Source of the DNA: Falsochrobactrum ovis
Lineage (GTDB): Bacteria > Pseudomonadota > Alphaproteobacteria > Rhizobiales > Rhizobiaceae
Reading direction: 5' to 3'
NCBI RefSeq assembly: GCF_003259955.1
Contig: NZ_QLMK01000011.1
Coordinates: forward strand, 22,004 to 86,003
Length of the DNA: 64,000 nucleotides
This document shows positions 49,553 to 58,947 of the stretch, piece by piece. The notes under the pieces are model-generated. The model had not been told where the DNA came from. It did no database searches and saw only the letters and a list, made by a program, of their open reading frames with translations. Made by a program: the position numbers and the translations under genes. Each line of letters begins with the position of its first letter. Position 1 is the first letter of the stretch.

Positions 49553-50793
49553 TGAACCTATTGCAACGCATGGCCTATAAAGCCGCGACTACGGTTTTGC
49601 GGAACCTGACTGTTCGCGAGCCGGATGGCTGGCACACGGACGAAATGCGCGGCGATGCTGGTGAGATCGTAACGAGTGAGTCAGTGCTCGGCCTTTCGGC
49701 TGTATGGGCGTGTGTGAACCTCCTTTCCGGCACTATCGCCAGTTTACCGCTCATGGTTTATCAGCGAGACCGGGATGGCGAGCGCGTGGTTGCGAAAGAT
49801 CATCCGCTCTACCGTGTCCTGCACGACAGCCCGAACTACGATCAAACGTCCGTAGACTTCTGGGAATATGCCTGCGCTGCCATTGAGTTATGGGGCAATG
49901 CCTATGCTCGCGTAGAGCGCAGTGCGGGACAGGTTCGCGGCCTTCATCCGGTTAATCCAGCGCTTGTGTCGGTTCGACGTTTATCCAACGGAACTCTTGA
50001 ATATCGATGGTCCGAGGATGGCAAGTCCTATGTCGAGACCGACCGGACAATGCTTCATATTCGGGGCTTTGGCGGCAATCCCCTCGGGGGCATGTCCACG
50101 CTGCATTTCGGTCGGAACACATTCAGCCTGGCTCGCGCCATTGACCGCTCGGCCGGCGGCACATTCAGGAACGGCCTACGTCCATCGTTCCAGCTTGTTT
50201 TTGAGAAGTGGCTCACTCCTGAGCAGCGGAAACTCGCTGAAACTGTTCTTATGGAGAAGTATGCTGGCGCGATGAATTCGGGTCGCCCATACATCTCCGA
50301 GGGTGGCGCGAAGCTGGAGACGCTATCCATCAATCCGGAAGACGCACAGATGCTCGAGTCTCGCGGCTTTTCGGTTGAAGAGATTTGTCGCTTCTTCGGC
50401 GTTCCACCGTTTATGATTGGTCATACAGAGAAAACGACCAGCTGGGGCACTGGCTTGGAGCAGCAGACGCTAGGGTTCCAGAAGTTTACCCTGCGTCGTC
50501 GGCTCAAGCGCATTGAGCAAGCTTGTGAGAAGCAGCTGCTGACAGCGGAAGACAGAGCGGGCGGTGTCACCATTGAGTTCAACCTTGAGGGGCTCCTCAG
50601 GGCAGATAGCGCGGGCAGGGCGCGTTTCTATCAGCAAATGACTGCCATTGGTGCCATGACTATCAACGAGGTTCGCGCGCTTGAGAACCTGCCGCCAGTT
50701 GATGGTGGCGATCTACCAAGAATGCAGATGCAGAATGTCCCCATTTCTGATGCGGGGCAAGAAGCGCTACGGGCACCAACAGCCGAGGAATAG
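49552..50793 (+). CDS. HK97-type portal protein
   Basis: A 413-residue portal protein: VSAVWACVNLLSGTIASLPL region at the N-terminus, RVLHDSPNYDQTSVDFWEYA, and the C-terminal FGVPPFMIGHTEKTTSWGTGLEQQ signature (in parts). GTG start shares one base with the terL stop (TAGTG). It forms the dodecameric gate for DNA in the capsid vertex. Confidence 0.92.
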   Translation: MNLLQRMAYKAATTVLRNLTVREPDGWHTDEMRGDAGEIVTSESVLGLSAVWACVNLLSGTIASLPLMVYQRDRDGERVVAKDHPLYRVLHDSPNYDQTSVDFWEYACAAIELWGNAYARVERSAGQVRGLHPVNPALVSVRRLSNGTLEYRWSEDGKSYVETDRTMLHIRGFGGNPLGGMSTLHFGRNTFSLARAIDRSAGGTFRNGLRPSFQLVFEKWLTPEQRKLAETVLMEKYAGAMNSGRPYISEGGAKLETLSINPEDAQMLESRGFSVEEICRFFGVPPFMIGHTEKTTSWGTGLEQQTLGFQKFTLRRRLKRIEQACEKQLLTAEDRAGGVTIEFNLEGLLRADSAGRARFYQQMTAIGAMTINEVRALENLPPVDGGDLPRMQMQNVPISDAGQEALRAPTAEE

Positions 50794-50798
50794 GCACC

Positions 50799-51461
50799 AT
50801 GAAAACCAAAGATTTTGCCCTGCACGTTAAAGACGTGTCGGAAGACGGCACCTTTGAGGGCTACGGTTCTGTGTTTGGAAATGTTGATAGCTACGGCGAG
50901 AAAGTTATGCCGGGTGCTTTTGTGGAAAGCTTAGCGCGCCATAAGCGTGAAGGTACCAACGTGCTTATGCTTTGGAACCATGACAGCCGCGAACCTATCG
51001 GGGTTTGGGAAGATCTTGCCGAGGATGCCAAAGGTCTATGGGGTAAGGGACGTTTCCTATTAGAAATCCAGCGTGCGCGCGAAGTCCATGCGCTGGCTAA
51101 AAATAAGGCAATTGGTGGTCTTTCGATTGGTTATCGTGAGATGGAAGCCGAGCCGGATGGCAACATCCGCCTCCTCAAGAAGCTCGACCTCTATGAAATT
51201 TCCCCGGTGACATTCCCGGCAAATCGCCGGGCACGCATTGAGAGCGTGAAATCAGAACGCATGGATGAATTCGCCCGCCGCCTGCGCGATGGCGATCCCA
51301 TGCCAATCAAAGAATTTGAGGACATCTTGAGAGAGTCAGGGGTCCCGAAAAGCATGGCCATTGCGATCGCCTCGCAAGGTTATGCGAAGGCCATTCGGAG
51401 TGATTCTGAGGGCGAAAAGGCGAACGACACAGCCGCATTTCTTCAAGCACTACGCGGCTAA
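50799..51461 (+). CDS. HK97-type prohead protease
   Basis: A 220-residue protease of the HK97 prohead family: FEGYGSVFGNVDSYGE at the N-terminus, catalytic His in MLWNHDSREPIG (about 63) and Ser in IGGLSIGYRE (about 110). It trims the scaffold-like N-terminus of the capsid protein encoded next. Confidence 0.9.
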   Translation: MKTKDFALHVKDVSEDGTFEGYGSVFGNVDSYGEKVMPGAFVESLARHKREGTNVLMLWNHDSREPIGVWEDLAEDAKGLWGKGRFLLEIQRAREVHALAKNKAIGGLSIGYREMEAEPDGNIRLLKKLDLYEISPVTFPANRRARIESVKSERMDEFARRLRDGDPMPIKEFEDILRESGVPKSMAIAIASQGYAKAIRSDSEGEKANDTAAFLQALRG

Positions 51462-51495
51462 TCTCAACCTATTTTATCCCTCATGGAGAAACATT

Positions 51496-52722
51496 ATGAG
51501 CACTGAAAACAAGTCAGTGGCTGAGCTCGCTGCTGAAATTAAATCCGAACATCAGAAGGCTGTCGATGCCGTTAAGGCTATTGCGGAGGATGCACTCGGC
51601 AAGGCCAAGGCTGGTGAGGATTTATCGAAGTCTGTGAAAGAGCAGACTGATGAAGCTCTTATCAAAATGAATGGCCTTACCGAGCAGGTTGCAGAGATGG
51701 AGCAGAAGCTTGCTCGTGCATCTGGCTCTGATCCTGAAGAGCAGAAATCATTTGGCCAGCAGTTCATCGAGGATGAAGGCGTAAAGGCGTGGCTTGAGAA
51801 TAGCCCTTCCAAAGGTAAGGCCGATGTGCGCTTTAAGGCAACCATCACTTCAGCGACCACAAATGCTGACGGCTCCGCAGGTGCTGGGGTTCCAGTTACA
51901 CGCCTTCCGGGCGTACTTGAACTGCCGCAACGCCGTCTTACAGTGCGCGATCTTCTTACGCAGGGTCGTATGGACGGCAACTCGCTGGAATATGTCCGCG
52001 AAACTGGCTTTACAAACAATGCAGCCGGGGTTGCTGAAGGTGGGCTCAAGCCTTCATCGGATATTAAATTCGACTTGGTGCAGACTTCTGCCAAGGTCAT
52101 TGCCCATTGGATGAAGGCTTCGCGCCAGATTCTTGATGACTTTGGTCAATTGCGCTCGATCATCGATCAGCGTTTGATTTATGGCCTTGCTTATTACGAA
52201 GAAAATCAATTGCTGAATGGCGATGGCACTGGTCAAAACCTGCACGGTATTCTCCCTCAGGCGACTGCGTTTGCTGTACCAGCTGGCACGGTAACGCCAA
52301 CGCCAATGACAGCGATCGATACCTTGCGCATCGCCATGCTTCAGGCAGCACTCGCAGAGTATCCAGCGACAGGGCATGTTCTCAATCCGATTGATTGGGC
52401 AGGCATTGAGCTGACGAAAGATAGCGAAGGCCGTTATATTATCGGTAATCCGCAGGGGACAGCCCAGCCTACCATGTGGGGTCTCCCAGTAGTGTCGACG
52501 CAAGCGATGACGGCAGGTTCGTTCCTCACCGGTGCCTTTAAGCTTGGTGCGCAGATCTTCGATCGTTGGGATGCACGCGTAGAAGTTGGATATGTCAACG
52601 ATGACTTTATCCGCAACCTTGTGACCATTCTCGCGGAAGAACGCCTTGCCCTCGCTGTCTATCGCCCTGAGGCCTTTGTAACCGGTTCCATTAATCCGGC
52701 AGCACCGGGTGGTGGTGATTAA
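51496..52722 (+). CDS. HK97-type major capsid protein
   Basis: A 408-residue capsid protein. The N-terminal 100 residues are charged and coiled-coil-like (delta/scaffold domain to be cleaved); the HK97 fold follows, with KTSAKVIAHWMKASRQILDDF-like (VIAHWMKASRQILDD) and GLAYYEENQLLNGDG segments. GGAG upstream of the ATG at 51496. Confidence 0.92.
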   Translation: MSTENKSVAELAAEIKSEHQKAVDAVKAIAEDALGKAKAGEDLSKSVKEQTDEALIKMNGLTEQVAEMEQKLARASGSDPEEQKSFGQQFIEDEGVKAWLENSPSKGKADVRFKATITSATTNADGSAGAGVPVTRLPGVLELPQRRLTVRDLLTQGRMDGNSLEYVRETGFTNNAAGVAEGGLKPSSDIKFDLVQTSAKVIAHWMKASRQILDDFGQLRSIIDQRLIYGLAYYEENQLLNGDGTGQNLHGILPQATAFAVPAGTVTPTPMTAIDTLRIAMLQAALAEYPATGHVLNPIDWAGIELTKDSEGRYIIGNPQGTAQPTMWGLPVVSTQAMTAGSFLTGAFKLGAQIFDRWDARVEVGYVNDDFIRNLVTILAEERLALAVYRPEAFVTGSINPAAPGGGD

Positions 52723-52784
52723 ACTTCGGCTTATCACGAGGGGCGGGCTTGGCTCGCCCTTCTTATGAACCGAAGGAGCCTTCC

Positions 52785-52973
52785 ATGAAAACCTATAACG
52801 TTCTGCGCCAGCATTTTGGTGATAAATTATACCTTCCCGGTGACGAGAGAGAAGCCACACCGGCTGATGTTGCTCATTTGGTGGCAAATGCTGTGTTGGA
52901 AGAAAAATCCGAAGGCCAGCCGAAGAACAAGGCGAAAAAGTCAGCACCAAAGAACAAGAGCGAGCAGCCTTGA
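52785..52973 (+). CDS. Small head gene product
   Basis: A 62-residue protein: a folded N-terminal half (LRQHFGDKLYLPGDEREATPADVAHLV, in part) with Lys-rich tail. AAGGAG 6 nt before ATG. Found at this place, between capsid and connector, in related phages; may decorate the head. Confidence 0.65.
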   Translation: MKTYNVLRQHFGDKLYLPGDEREATPADVAHLVANAVLEEKSEGQPKNKAKKSAPKNKSEQP

Positions 52974-53539
52974 TGCACCGTCCTATCCTCGTTGCGCCAT
53001 CAACCAAACTGCCTGTGTCAATCGAAGAGGTGATGCTTGCGCTGCGCATTGAAGAGGTTGAGCTTGAGACGGAAATCGAAAGCCAGATCAAGGCGGCGGT
53101 AGCCTATTATGAAGGCTGGGGCGGTATTCTTGGTATTTCCATTTTGGAGCAGGAATGGCGACAGGATTATGATCGTTTTGAACGGGAGTTATGTTTGCCT
53201 GTAGGACCCGTCCTCTCGAAAGCAATTTCGGTTACTTGGCGCAATCCAGCAGGGCAAGTTTCCACGGTTCCACCCAGTTCTTATGCTTTGCGTGTTGATA
53301 GTGCGGGACGGGCGACCATCCGTTTTGATGCAGGTTATCAACTGCCTACAGACCTGCACGAAAGCGGTGCTGTCTCGGTAACCTATTGGGCTGGTTATGA
53401 TCCTGTTCCAGAAGATATTAAATCGGCAATCAAACTGCGCGTTCAAATGATGATGGACGAAGCCGCACAAGCAAACCTTCAGCATCTAGAGCGTGCCGAA
53501 AATGCGCTGCTTCAAAAATATAGGCGGATGGACGTTTAA
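52973..53539 (+). CDS. Head-tail connector protein (gp6-like)
   Basis: A 188-residue protein of the phage connector family: helical N-terminus (SIEEVMLALRIEEVELETEIESQI, in part), beta middle (YALRVDSAGRATIRFDAGY) and C-terminal helix. TGATG overlap with the upstream gene; it extends the portal channel. Confidence 0.82.
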   Translation: MHRPILVAPSTKLPVSIEEVMLALRIEEVELETEIESQIKAAVAYYEGWGGILGISILEQEWRQDYDRFERELCLPVGPVLSKAISVTWRNPAGQVSTVPPSSYALRVDSAGRATIRFDAGYQLPTDLHESGAVSVTYWAGYDPVPEDIKSAIKLRVQMMMDEAAQANLQHLERAENALLQKYRRMDV

Positions 53540-53895
53540 TGACTGTTGCGCAGAGCTTAGACCGTCGCATCACCATCCGGCGCAAAGGCGTTGAAATTGG
53601 CCGCGATGAATGGAACCTGCCGATTGTCGGGCCAGATATTGAATTTACAGTCTGGGCGAGCCGCGAGGATGTTTCGGACGGTGAGCGCATGGCAGCTGGA
53701 AGTGTCGGCGGCTATCGCATGACACGCTTTATCGTCCGCTACTCTAAGCAAACGGCTGGCATCCTGCCCAGTGATGAATTGCTTCACGAAGGCCGCAATC
53801 ACAACATTCTTGGCATCAAAGAAACCAAAGGCGGTCGCCGCCGCTTTCTTGAGATTACAACCAGCATGGACACGGACAGGATCGCTGATGGCTAA
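53539..53895 (+). CDS. Head-tail adaptor / closure protein
   Basis: A 118-residue beta-rich protein of the SPP1 gp16-like head-tail joining family: LDRRITIRRKGVEIGRDEW and FIVRYSKQTAGILPSDELLHEG. It overlaps the connector gene by one base. Confidence 0.82.
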   Translation: MTVAQSLDRRITIRRKGVEIGRDEWNLPIVGPDIEFTVWASREDVSDGERMAAGSVGGYRMTRFIVRYSKQTAGILPSDELLHEGRNHNILGIKETKGGRRRFLEITTSMDTDRIADG

Positions 53896-54352
53896 GGTCA
53901 CGATTAAGATCGAAGGGTTAAAAGAACTGGATCAGGCCCTTGGCGAGCTTCCTAGAGCGACCGGCAAAAATGTTCTACGACGGGTCATTCGCGAGGCCGC
54001 GGAACCTATGGCTCGAGCCGCCCGAGCAAAAGCACCGTGGGATGAAGGCCATCTACGCGAAAGCATTGATGTCTCAACAAGGCTAAGCAGAAGACAAGCT
54101 GGCATACATCGGCGGATGTTCAACTCCGACCGAGCATCGGTGGAGATGTTTGTTGGTCCAGGGACGCACCCGCAAGGCCACCTCCGAGAGTTTGGAAGCG
54201 ACGGGCATCCACCACACCCCTTCATGCGTCCGGCTTGGGATGCAGAAAAGCGACCCACTTTGGACCGCATTGCGAATTCACTCTGGATGGAAATTGATAA
54301 AGCTGCAAAACGGCTGGCTCGTAAAGCCGCTCGGCAAGCAGCGAAAGGTTAA
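53888..54352 (+). CDS. HK97 gp10-family tail completion protein
   Basis: A 154-residue protein with the gp10 pattern: IEGLKELDQALGELPRATGKNVLRR, APWDEGHLRESI, then AREFG-like HLREFGSDGHPPHPFMRPAWD. The ATG at 53888 overlaps the previous gene by 8 nt. Confidence 0.85.
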   Translation: MAKVTIKIEGLKELDQALGELPRATGKNVLRRVIREAAEPMARAARAKAPWDEGHLRESIDVSTRLSRRQAGIHRRMFNSDRASVEMFVGPGTHPQGHLREFGSDGHPPHPFMRPAWDAEKRPTLDRIANSLWMEIDKAAKRLARKAARQAAKG

Positions 54353-54357
54353 TCCCA

Positions 54358-54753
54358 ATGGAAACCGCTTTGCTCAGCCTGCTTGCGCCCGTCGCAGGGG
54401 GGCGACGCTACTTTGTGACAGCGCCACAGGGAGAAACTCTTCCTTATCTCATTCTCAACCGCGTGTCGGTTCAACCTTCTTACGTAATGAGTGGAGTGGA
54501 TGGGTTTGTACAAAGCCGGGTACAAATCGATATCTATGGCGATAAATGGCCGGATGTTTTTGCGGCATCCCAGCAGGTTGGCACCATCCTTTCTGGGTAT
54601 CGCGGCGAGATCAACGGAATTCGTTTCCAAGGTATATTCGTTGAAAGCGTTCGCGATTTAGCGTCAGGCGATGCAGGCCAAAGCGCGGATCGGCCCGTCA
54701 ACAATCTCTACCGCATCTCTATCGACATCATGATTAATCACACGCCCGAATAG
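54358..54753 (+). CDS. DUF3168-family tail terminator
   Basis: A 131-residue protein: LLSLLAPVAGGRRYFVTAPQGETLPYL and FVQSRVQIDIYGDKWPDV, the pattern of DUF3168 tail terminator proteins, which cap the tail tube at the head side. Confidence 0.82.
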   Translation: METALLSLLAPVAGGRRYFVTAPQGETLPYLILNRVSVQPSYVMSGVDGFVQSRVQIDIYGDKWPDVFAASQQVGTILSGYRGEINGIRFQGIFVESVRDLASGDAGQSADRPVNNLYRISIDIMINHTPE

Positions 54754-54763
54754 GAGCATTACA

Positions 54764-55192
54764 ATGACGGATGCAATGATCGGATATGGTACTCGTTATC
54801 GTATCATGGACACGAGCGCTGAACCGGCTGACTGGTTCGAGGTGGGCGAAGTCATCAATGTGACACCCGGTGAAGCTACCGCAGATCGAATTGATGCTAC
54901 GCATATGCTCTCACCCAATCGGCGTCGGGAGTACATTTCTGGCTTGATTGATAATGGCGAAGCGTCATTTGAAATCAACTGGGTTCCTGGTGACGAAACT
55001 GATGAATTCCTTCGCGACCTATTTGAGAGCGGCGAAACTCGCAGTCACATGATCATTTTCCCAAATGATGTGACCGTTACCTTTGACGCCTCATTGCTCG
55101 GTTTTTCTAAAGCAATACCTATCGATGACCGCATGACCGCGACCATCACCGTTGCTGTCTCTGGCGCAGAGGTTTGGGGGACTGAACCATAA
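54764..55192 (+). CDS. Major tail tube protein
   Basis: A 142-residue beta-sandwich tail protein of the lambda gpV / phage tail tube type: GYGTRYRIMDTSAEPADWFEV, TPGEATADRIDATHMLSPNRRREY and FEINWVPGDE. It polymerises into the siphovirus tail tube. Confidence 0.82.
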   Translation: MTDAMIGYGTRYRIMDTSAEPADWFEVGEVINVTPGEATADRIDATHMLSPNRRREYISGLIDNGEASFEINWVPGDETDEFLRDLFESGETRSHMIIFPNDVTVTFDASLLGFSKAIPIDDRMTATITVAVSGAEVWGTEP

Positions 55193-55542
55193 TGGCTAAT
55201 CACTATCGCGGATCAGTCGCCTTACAAGTTGGCGATCAGGCTTATACGCTTTCATTCTCGGTTAATGCCCTCTGTGAATTGGAGGATCTTCTCAATCTTC
55301 CCGTCGCGAAAATCGCTGCGACTATGAACGACGCAGAAGATGTTCGAATATCTACTGTACGGGCACTAGTCTGGGGCGCTTTGCGGGATCATCACTCGGA
55401 AATTGATCTTAAAGGAGCCGGCGATATTGCCAGCACGGCAGGCATCCCTGCGTGCATGGAAGCAATCGGACAAGCCTTTCGCTTAGCGTTTCCGCAGGAG
55501 GAAGCCAAAGGCACCGCACGCCCTCGGAAGGCGAAGGCTTAA
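55192..55542 (+). CDS. Tail assembly chaperone (GTA TAC-like)
   Basis: A 116-residue protein of the gene-transfer-agent tail chaperone family: YTLSFSVNALCELEDLLN, RALVWGALRDHHSEID. It stands between tail tube and tape measure, where the lambda G/GT pair is encoded. Confidence 0.75.
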   Translation: MANHYRGSVALQVGDQAYTLSFSVNALCELEDLLNLPVAKIAATMNDAEDVRISTVRALVWGALRDHHSEIDLKGAGDIASTAGIPACMEAIGQAFRLAFPQEEAKGTARPRKAKA

Positions 55543-55553
55543 ACCCGCTCGAC

Positions 55554-55844
55554 GTGCTTAAAGCATGGGTTGCAGCTGGACAAGAGCCTTCGCTGTTCTG
55601 GAAGCTAACCTATCGAGAGATAAACATCATTCTTGATGGGGCAGCGTTAAAATTAATGCGCGAGCATAATAGCAGGGCGTGGGCCACATGGCATATTGCA
55701 GCGCTATCTCGCGCCAAGAAAATGCCAAAACTTCGTGAACTTCTTCAAGAAGATAAAAGGCCCACTGGCAAACGGATGACGCCTGAACAAATCGAGGCCG
55801 TCACCCGGTCTTGGCTGTCCAGGCGTAAAGGCAGGAGAGAATAA
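55554..55844 (+). CDS. Second tail assembly chaperone frame
   Basis: The frame reads LKAWVAAGQEPSLFWKLTYRE and LLQEDKRPTGKRMTPEQIE, lies -1 relative to the chaperone gene and is open far back into it (from 55452). A GTG at 55554 could start a free 96-residue protein; alternatively it is a frameshift extension, as in lambda G-GT. No canonical slippery heptamer in register was found. Confidence 0.6.
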   Translation: MLKAWVAAGQEPSLFWKLTYREINIILDGAALKLMREHNSRAWATWHIAALSRAKKMPKLRELLQEDKRPTGKRMTPEQIEAVTRSWLSRRKGRRE

Positions 55845-57994
55845 TGGCATCTGCTGTCATTGGCGCACTTCGTGTTAATCTGGGTATTGATAGTGCTCAG
55901 TTCACGGACGGATTGCGCAATCTGCAGGGTAGTCTTAAGAGCGCGGGAAAGCAGATGCAGTCGGTAGGCCGGCAAATGTCAACCTACGTCACTGCACCGC
56001 TTGCTGGTTTTGGGGTGCTCACGCTCAAGGTCGCCGGTGACTTTGAAAAAGCGATGAACCAAGTTGCGGCTGTTTCTGGCGCAACTGGCGATGAATTTGT
56101 AGCCTTACGTGACCTTGCGAAAGAGCTCGGCGCAGCAACTCAGTTTTCATCTTCGGAAGCCGCAGACGCAATGAGCTTCCTAGCCATGGCGGGGATGAAA
56201 ACAAATGAAATACTGGCAGCCATGCCGGAAACACTGCAACTTGCAGCCGCAGCGCAGCTGGATATGGCGAGTGCTGCAGATATCGTTACCAATATTCTTG
56301 CCGGCTATAATCGCCCTGTCGAACAATTGTCCGAAACGACTGATGTTCTCGTAAAGGCATTTACAAGCGCCAATACCGATCTGCGTGGCTTAGCAGAGGC
56401 GATGAAGTATGCCGGACCGGTAGCAAGTGCAGCCGGTGTGGAATTTAACGAAGCTGCGGCAGCTTTATCCCTTATGGGTAATGCTGGTATTCAAGGCTCA
56501 ATGGCTGGTACATCGCTGCGTGGGGCCATATCCCGGGTGTTGGCTCCCACAAAGGCCATGAGCACAGCCATGGAAGAAGCCGGATTGTCGTTCACTGATA
56601 CGTCCGGCAAACTTTTGCCTCTTGCCGATATAATTCAGCAACTTGAGCCACATGCACAGAATGCAGGATTGTTCATGGAATTGTTTGGCCAGCGTGCGGG
56701 GCCTGCTATGGCAGCATTGGTTACGCAAGGATCTGATGCGGTAAGAACATTGACCGGCGAATTGGACAACAGTGCCGGTAAAGCCAGTGAGATCGCAGCA
56801 GTTCAGATGCAAGGCTTCAACGGCGCTATGCGCGAACTAACCTCTGCATTTGAAGGCTTGCAGCTTGCTATTGCCGATAGCGGACTAATCGAGTGGGCCA
56901 CTCAGGCAGTTAACGCCATCACTAAATGGGTGCAGGAGGTTTCCAAGTCGAGCCCGGAATTGTTGAAATGGGGAACAATTATTGCGGGTCTTGCTGCAGC
57001 AATGGGGCCAGTTGTGATCTCTCTGGGACTGTTGGTGACTGCGGTGGCAGCAATCTCTTCACCGGTCCTACTTGTGGTAGCTGCCATTGCCGCACTGACC
57101 GCTGGGCTTATCGCATTCTGGCCAGCGATAAAGAATTCAATCGAGGCAGTAGATAGGTTTTTGATCTCTCTCGGTGAACAAGCTCACGCTAAGATCGATG
57201 CTTTCATCAACAAAGTCGTAGAGATGAAAGATATGGCAATCCGGGCCGTGCAGGCGATGGTTAGCGGTGTCACGGAATGGGTGAGTGGAAAGCTCAACGC
57301 TGTTTGGGATGGTGTCACGGCGCGGGTCGATAAGGTCAAAAATTCCTTCTACAATCTTTATGACGCTGTTGTGGGGAATTCCTACATTCCCGACATGGTT
57401 GTCGAGATTGGCGAATGGATGGGCCTTCTTGAGACAAACATGGTGCAGCCAGCTCAACAAGCGGTGAACGGCGTTTCATCTTCGATGGAGTCCTTGGGTG
57501 ATACGGGTCAATCCGTTGGGTCCGCCATTGGCAGCGCGTTTAAGGGTGTGATCGATGGCTCTAAAAGCGTGAAACAGGCTATCAGCGAAGTCCTGAAAGA
57601 ACTGGCTTCCCTGATGGCGAATAACGCTTTCAAAGCTCTAACGGGCGGATTGTCAGGTGGAGGTGGCTTCCTCGGTTCCCTGTTCGGCAGCTTCGGAGGC
57701 TTCTTTGCAAATGGAGGGCATCTTGGGGCTGGAAAATGGGGCATTGCAGGTGAAGCTGGTCCTGAGATCATCAAGGGTCCTTCACAGGTTATTCCTATGA
57801 GCCAGATCGGCGATACTGTTCAGAAGGTCGAACTAACGATTGCAGGCTCGTTCATTGACGATAACGGCGTGATCAAAGGGGAGATTACCTCTATGGGTGC
57901 ACAAGCGGCTCAGACCGGTGCCCGCATTGCTGTCAATCAGGTCAACCAGGGCTTGCCCAATATGATTGCGAATGCTCAGGCGAGGGATATGTAA
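55844..57994 (+). CDS. Tail tape measure protein
   Basis: A 716-residue protein. TP901-type core at residues about 60-300 (FEKAMNQVAAVSGATGDEF, ELGAATQFSSSEAADAM); a hydrophobic block at about 375-430; a Gly-rich tail segment near 600-640. Length sets the tail length; at about 0.15 nm per residue it predicts a tail near 105 nm (rule of thumb). Long tail without sheath genes means siphovirus. Confidence 0.9.
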   Translation: MASAVIGALRVNLGIDSAQFTDGLRNLQGSLKSAGKQMQSVGRQMSTYVTAPLAGFGVLTLKVAGDFEKAMNQVAAVSGATGDEFVALRDLAKELGAATQFSSSEAADAMSFLAMAGMKTNEILAAMPETLQLAAAAQLDMASAADIVTNILAGYNRPVEQLSETTDVLVKAFTSANTDLRGLAEAMKYAGPVASAAGVEFNEAAAALSLMGNAGIQGSMAGTSLRGAISRVLAPTKAMSTAMEEAGLSFTDTSGKLLPLADIIQQLEPHAQNAGLFMELFGQRAGPAMAALVTQGSDAVRTLTGELDNSAGKASEIAAVQMQGFNGAMRELTSAFEGLQLAIADSGLIEWATQAVNAITKWVQEVSKSSPELLKWGTIIAGLAAAMGPVVISLGLLVTAVAAISSPVLLVVAAIAALTAGLIAFWPAIKNSIEAVDRFLISLGEQAHAKIDAFINKVVEMKDMAIRAVQAMVSGVTEWVSGKLNAVWDGVTARVDKVKNSFYNLYDAVVGNSYIPDMVVEIGEWMGLLETNMVQPAQQAVNGVSSSMESLGDTGQSVGSAIGSAFKGVIDGSKSVKQAISEVLKELASLMANNAFKALTGGLSGGGGFLGSLFGSFGGFFANGGHLGAGKWGIAGEAGPEIIKGPSQVIPMSQIGDTVQKVELTIAGSFIDDNGVIKGEITSMGAQAAQTGARIAVNQVNQGLPNMIANAQARDM

Positions 57995-57997
57995 TCG

Positions 57998-58675
57998 ATG
58001 GCAGATATCCCTTTATGGCCGATCAATGTGCTGTCTCCGCGTGAGTTTGCGATAAATCTTGCACCACGATCCTTAGCAGGACCAACAAGTGTGTCCGGTG
58101 TCGGGCAAGTAGTGTCCTCAGATGCAGGGATATGGAAAGCGACTTATGCTGGAATTCCAGTCACAGACAGGCAGAGGGTTCTTACTTGGCGCAGCCTGAG
58201 TGAATGGGCAGAAGGAAGATTAAACCCGTTTCTGCTCCCGATCACTAATTTTTATCAGCCTTACGCGCCTGAATGGGAAGCGGCTTATAAAACCGTGCCG
58301 CACAGTGATCAAAGCCCGTTTTCCGATAGGGGTGAATATCGTAGCCGTGTGATTAACGTTGCTCTTCTCAGCAATATTCCTTTGCGCGGCACAACCGCAA
58401 ACATTGCCATTATCACCGCCCACGACATTCAGCCCGGACAACACTTTTCTATCGGTGGCCGTCTTTACCGTATTCGCACATTGCAGATGACAGGTGAGAA
58501 CACCGCAACGATTACATTTCGTCCACCAGCACGCGAAGCTGTAGTGGCAGGAGCGGAACTTGAATTTGATCAACCGGTGTGCCGTATGCGTCTGGCATCA
58601 GATAGTGAGATGGATCTGCCGCTCGATTATGGCCGCTGGAGCTTCCCGACCGTCAACTTTATCGAGGATGTGTAG
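57998..58675 (+). CDS. Distal tail protein, function unassigned
   Basis: A 225-residue beta-rich protein (WPINVLSPREFAINLAPRSL start; RFPPAREAV-like TITFRPPAREAVVAG near the end). It follows the tape measure directly, where distal-tail proteins stand in rhizobial siphophages. Confidence 0.65.
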   Translation: MADIPLWPINVLSPREFAINLAPRSLAGPTSVSGVGQVVSSDAGIWKATYAGIPVTDRQRVLTWRSLSEWAEGRLNPFLLPITNFYQPYAPEWEAAYKTVPHSDQSPFSDRGEYRSRVINVALLSNIPLRGTTANIAIITAHDIQPGQHFSIGGRLYRIRTLQMTGENTATITFRPPAREAVVAGAELEFDQPVCRMRLASDSEMDLPLDYGRWSFPTVNFIEDV

Positions 58676-58737
58676 CGTTGAACTAGCAGATGAGACGCAT
58701 CCGTTGCCTATTTACTGCTTATACTGAGGTGCCGGAC

Positions 58738-58947
58738 ATGACCTTTGAAAACAAGTTTGATTATATCGCAATTCCGAAAGGACAGGCACCGGGAGGTCCA
58801 ATCCAAGCTTCAGACGGGAGTTGGTATCTGGTTCTGCCGCTTCATATGACATTCCGAGAAATTGTTGAGCACATCAGATCTTTTCGTTCCGCATCGCCCA
58901 TAACGGCGTCTGAAGTGGAAGAAACGATCGCAATGTTAAAGCAGTGA
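58738..58947 (+). CDS. Small protein in tail module
   Basis: A 69-residue protein (MTFENKFDYIAIPKGQAPGG) ending in helices (EVEETIAMLKQ). It overlaps the end of the convergent gene by 12 nt. Possibly part of a small insertion (moron) together with that gene. Confidence 0.5.
   Translation: MTFENKFDYIAIPKGQAPGGPIQASDGSWYLVLPLHMTFREIVEHIRSFRSASPITASEVEETIAMLKQ

Noticed and set aside
51552-53091. Long leftward frames across capsid and connector genes
   Set aside because: They are shadows of the HK97 capsid and connector genes, which have family signatures and correct order.
55500-55560. CTTAAAC as a slippery site between the tail chaperone genes
   Set aside because: The heptamer is not in the register of the upstream gene; its codons would already belong to the other frame.
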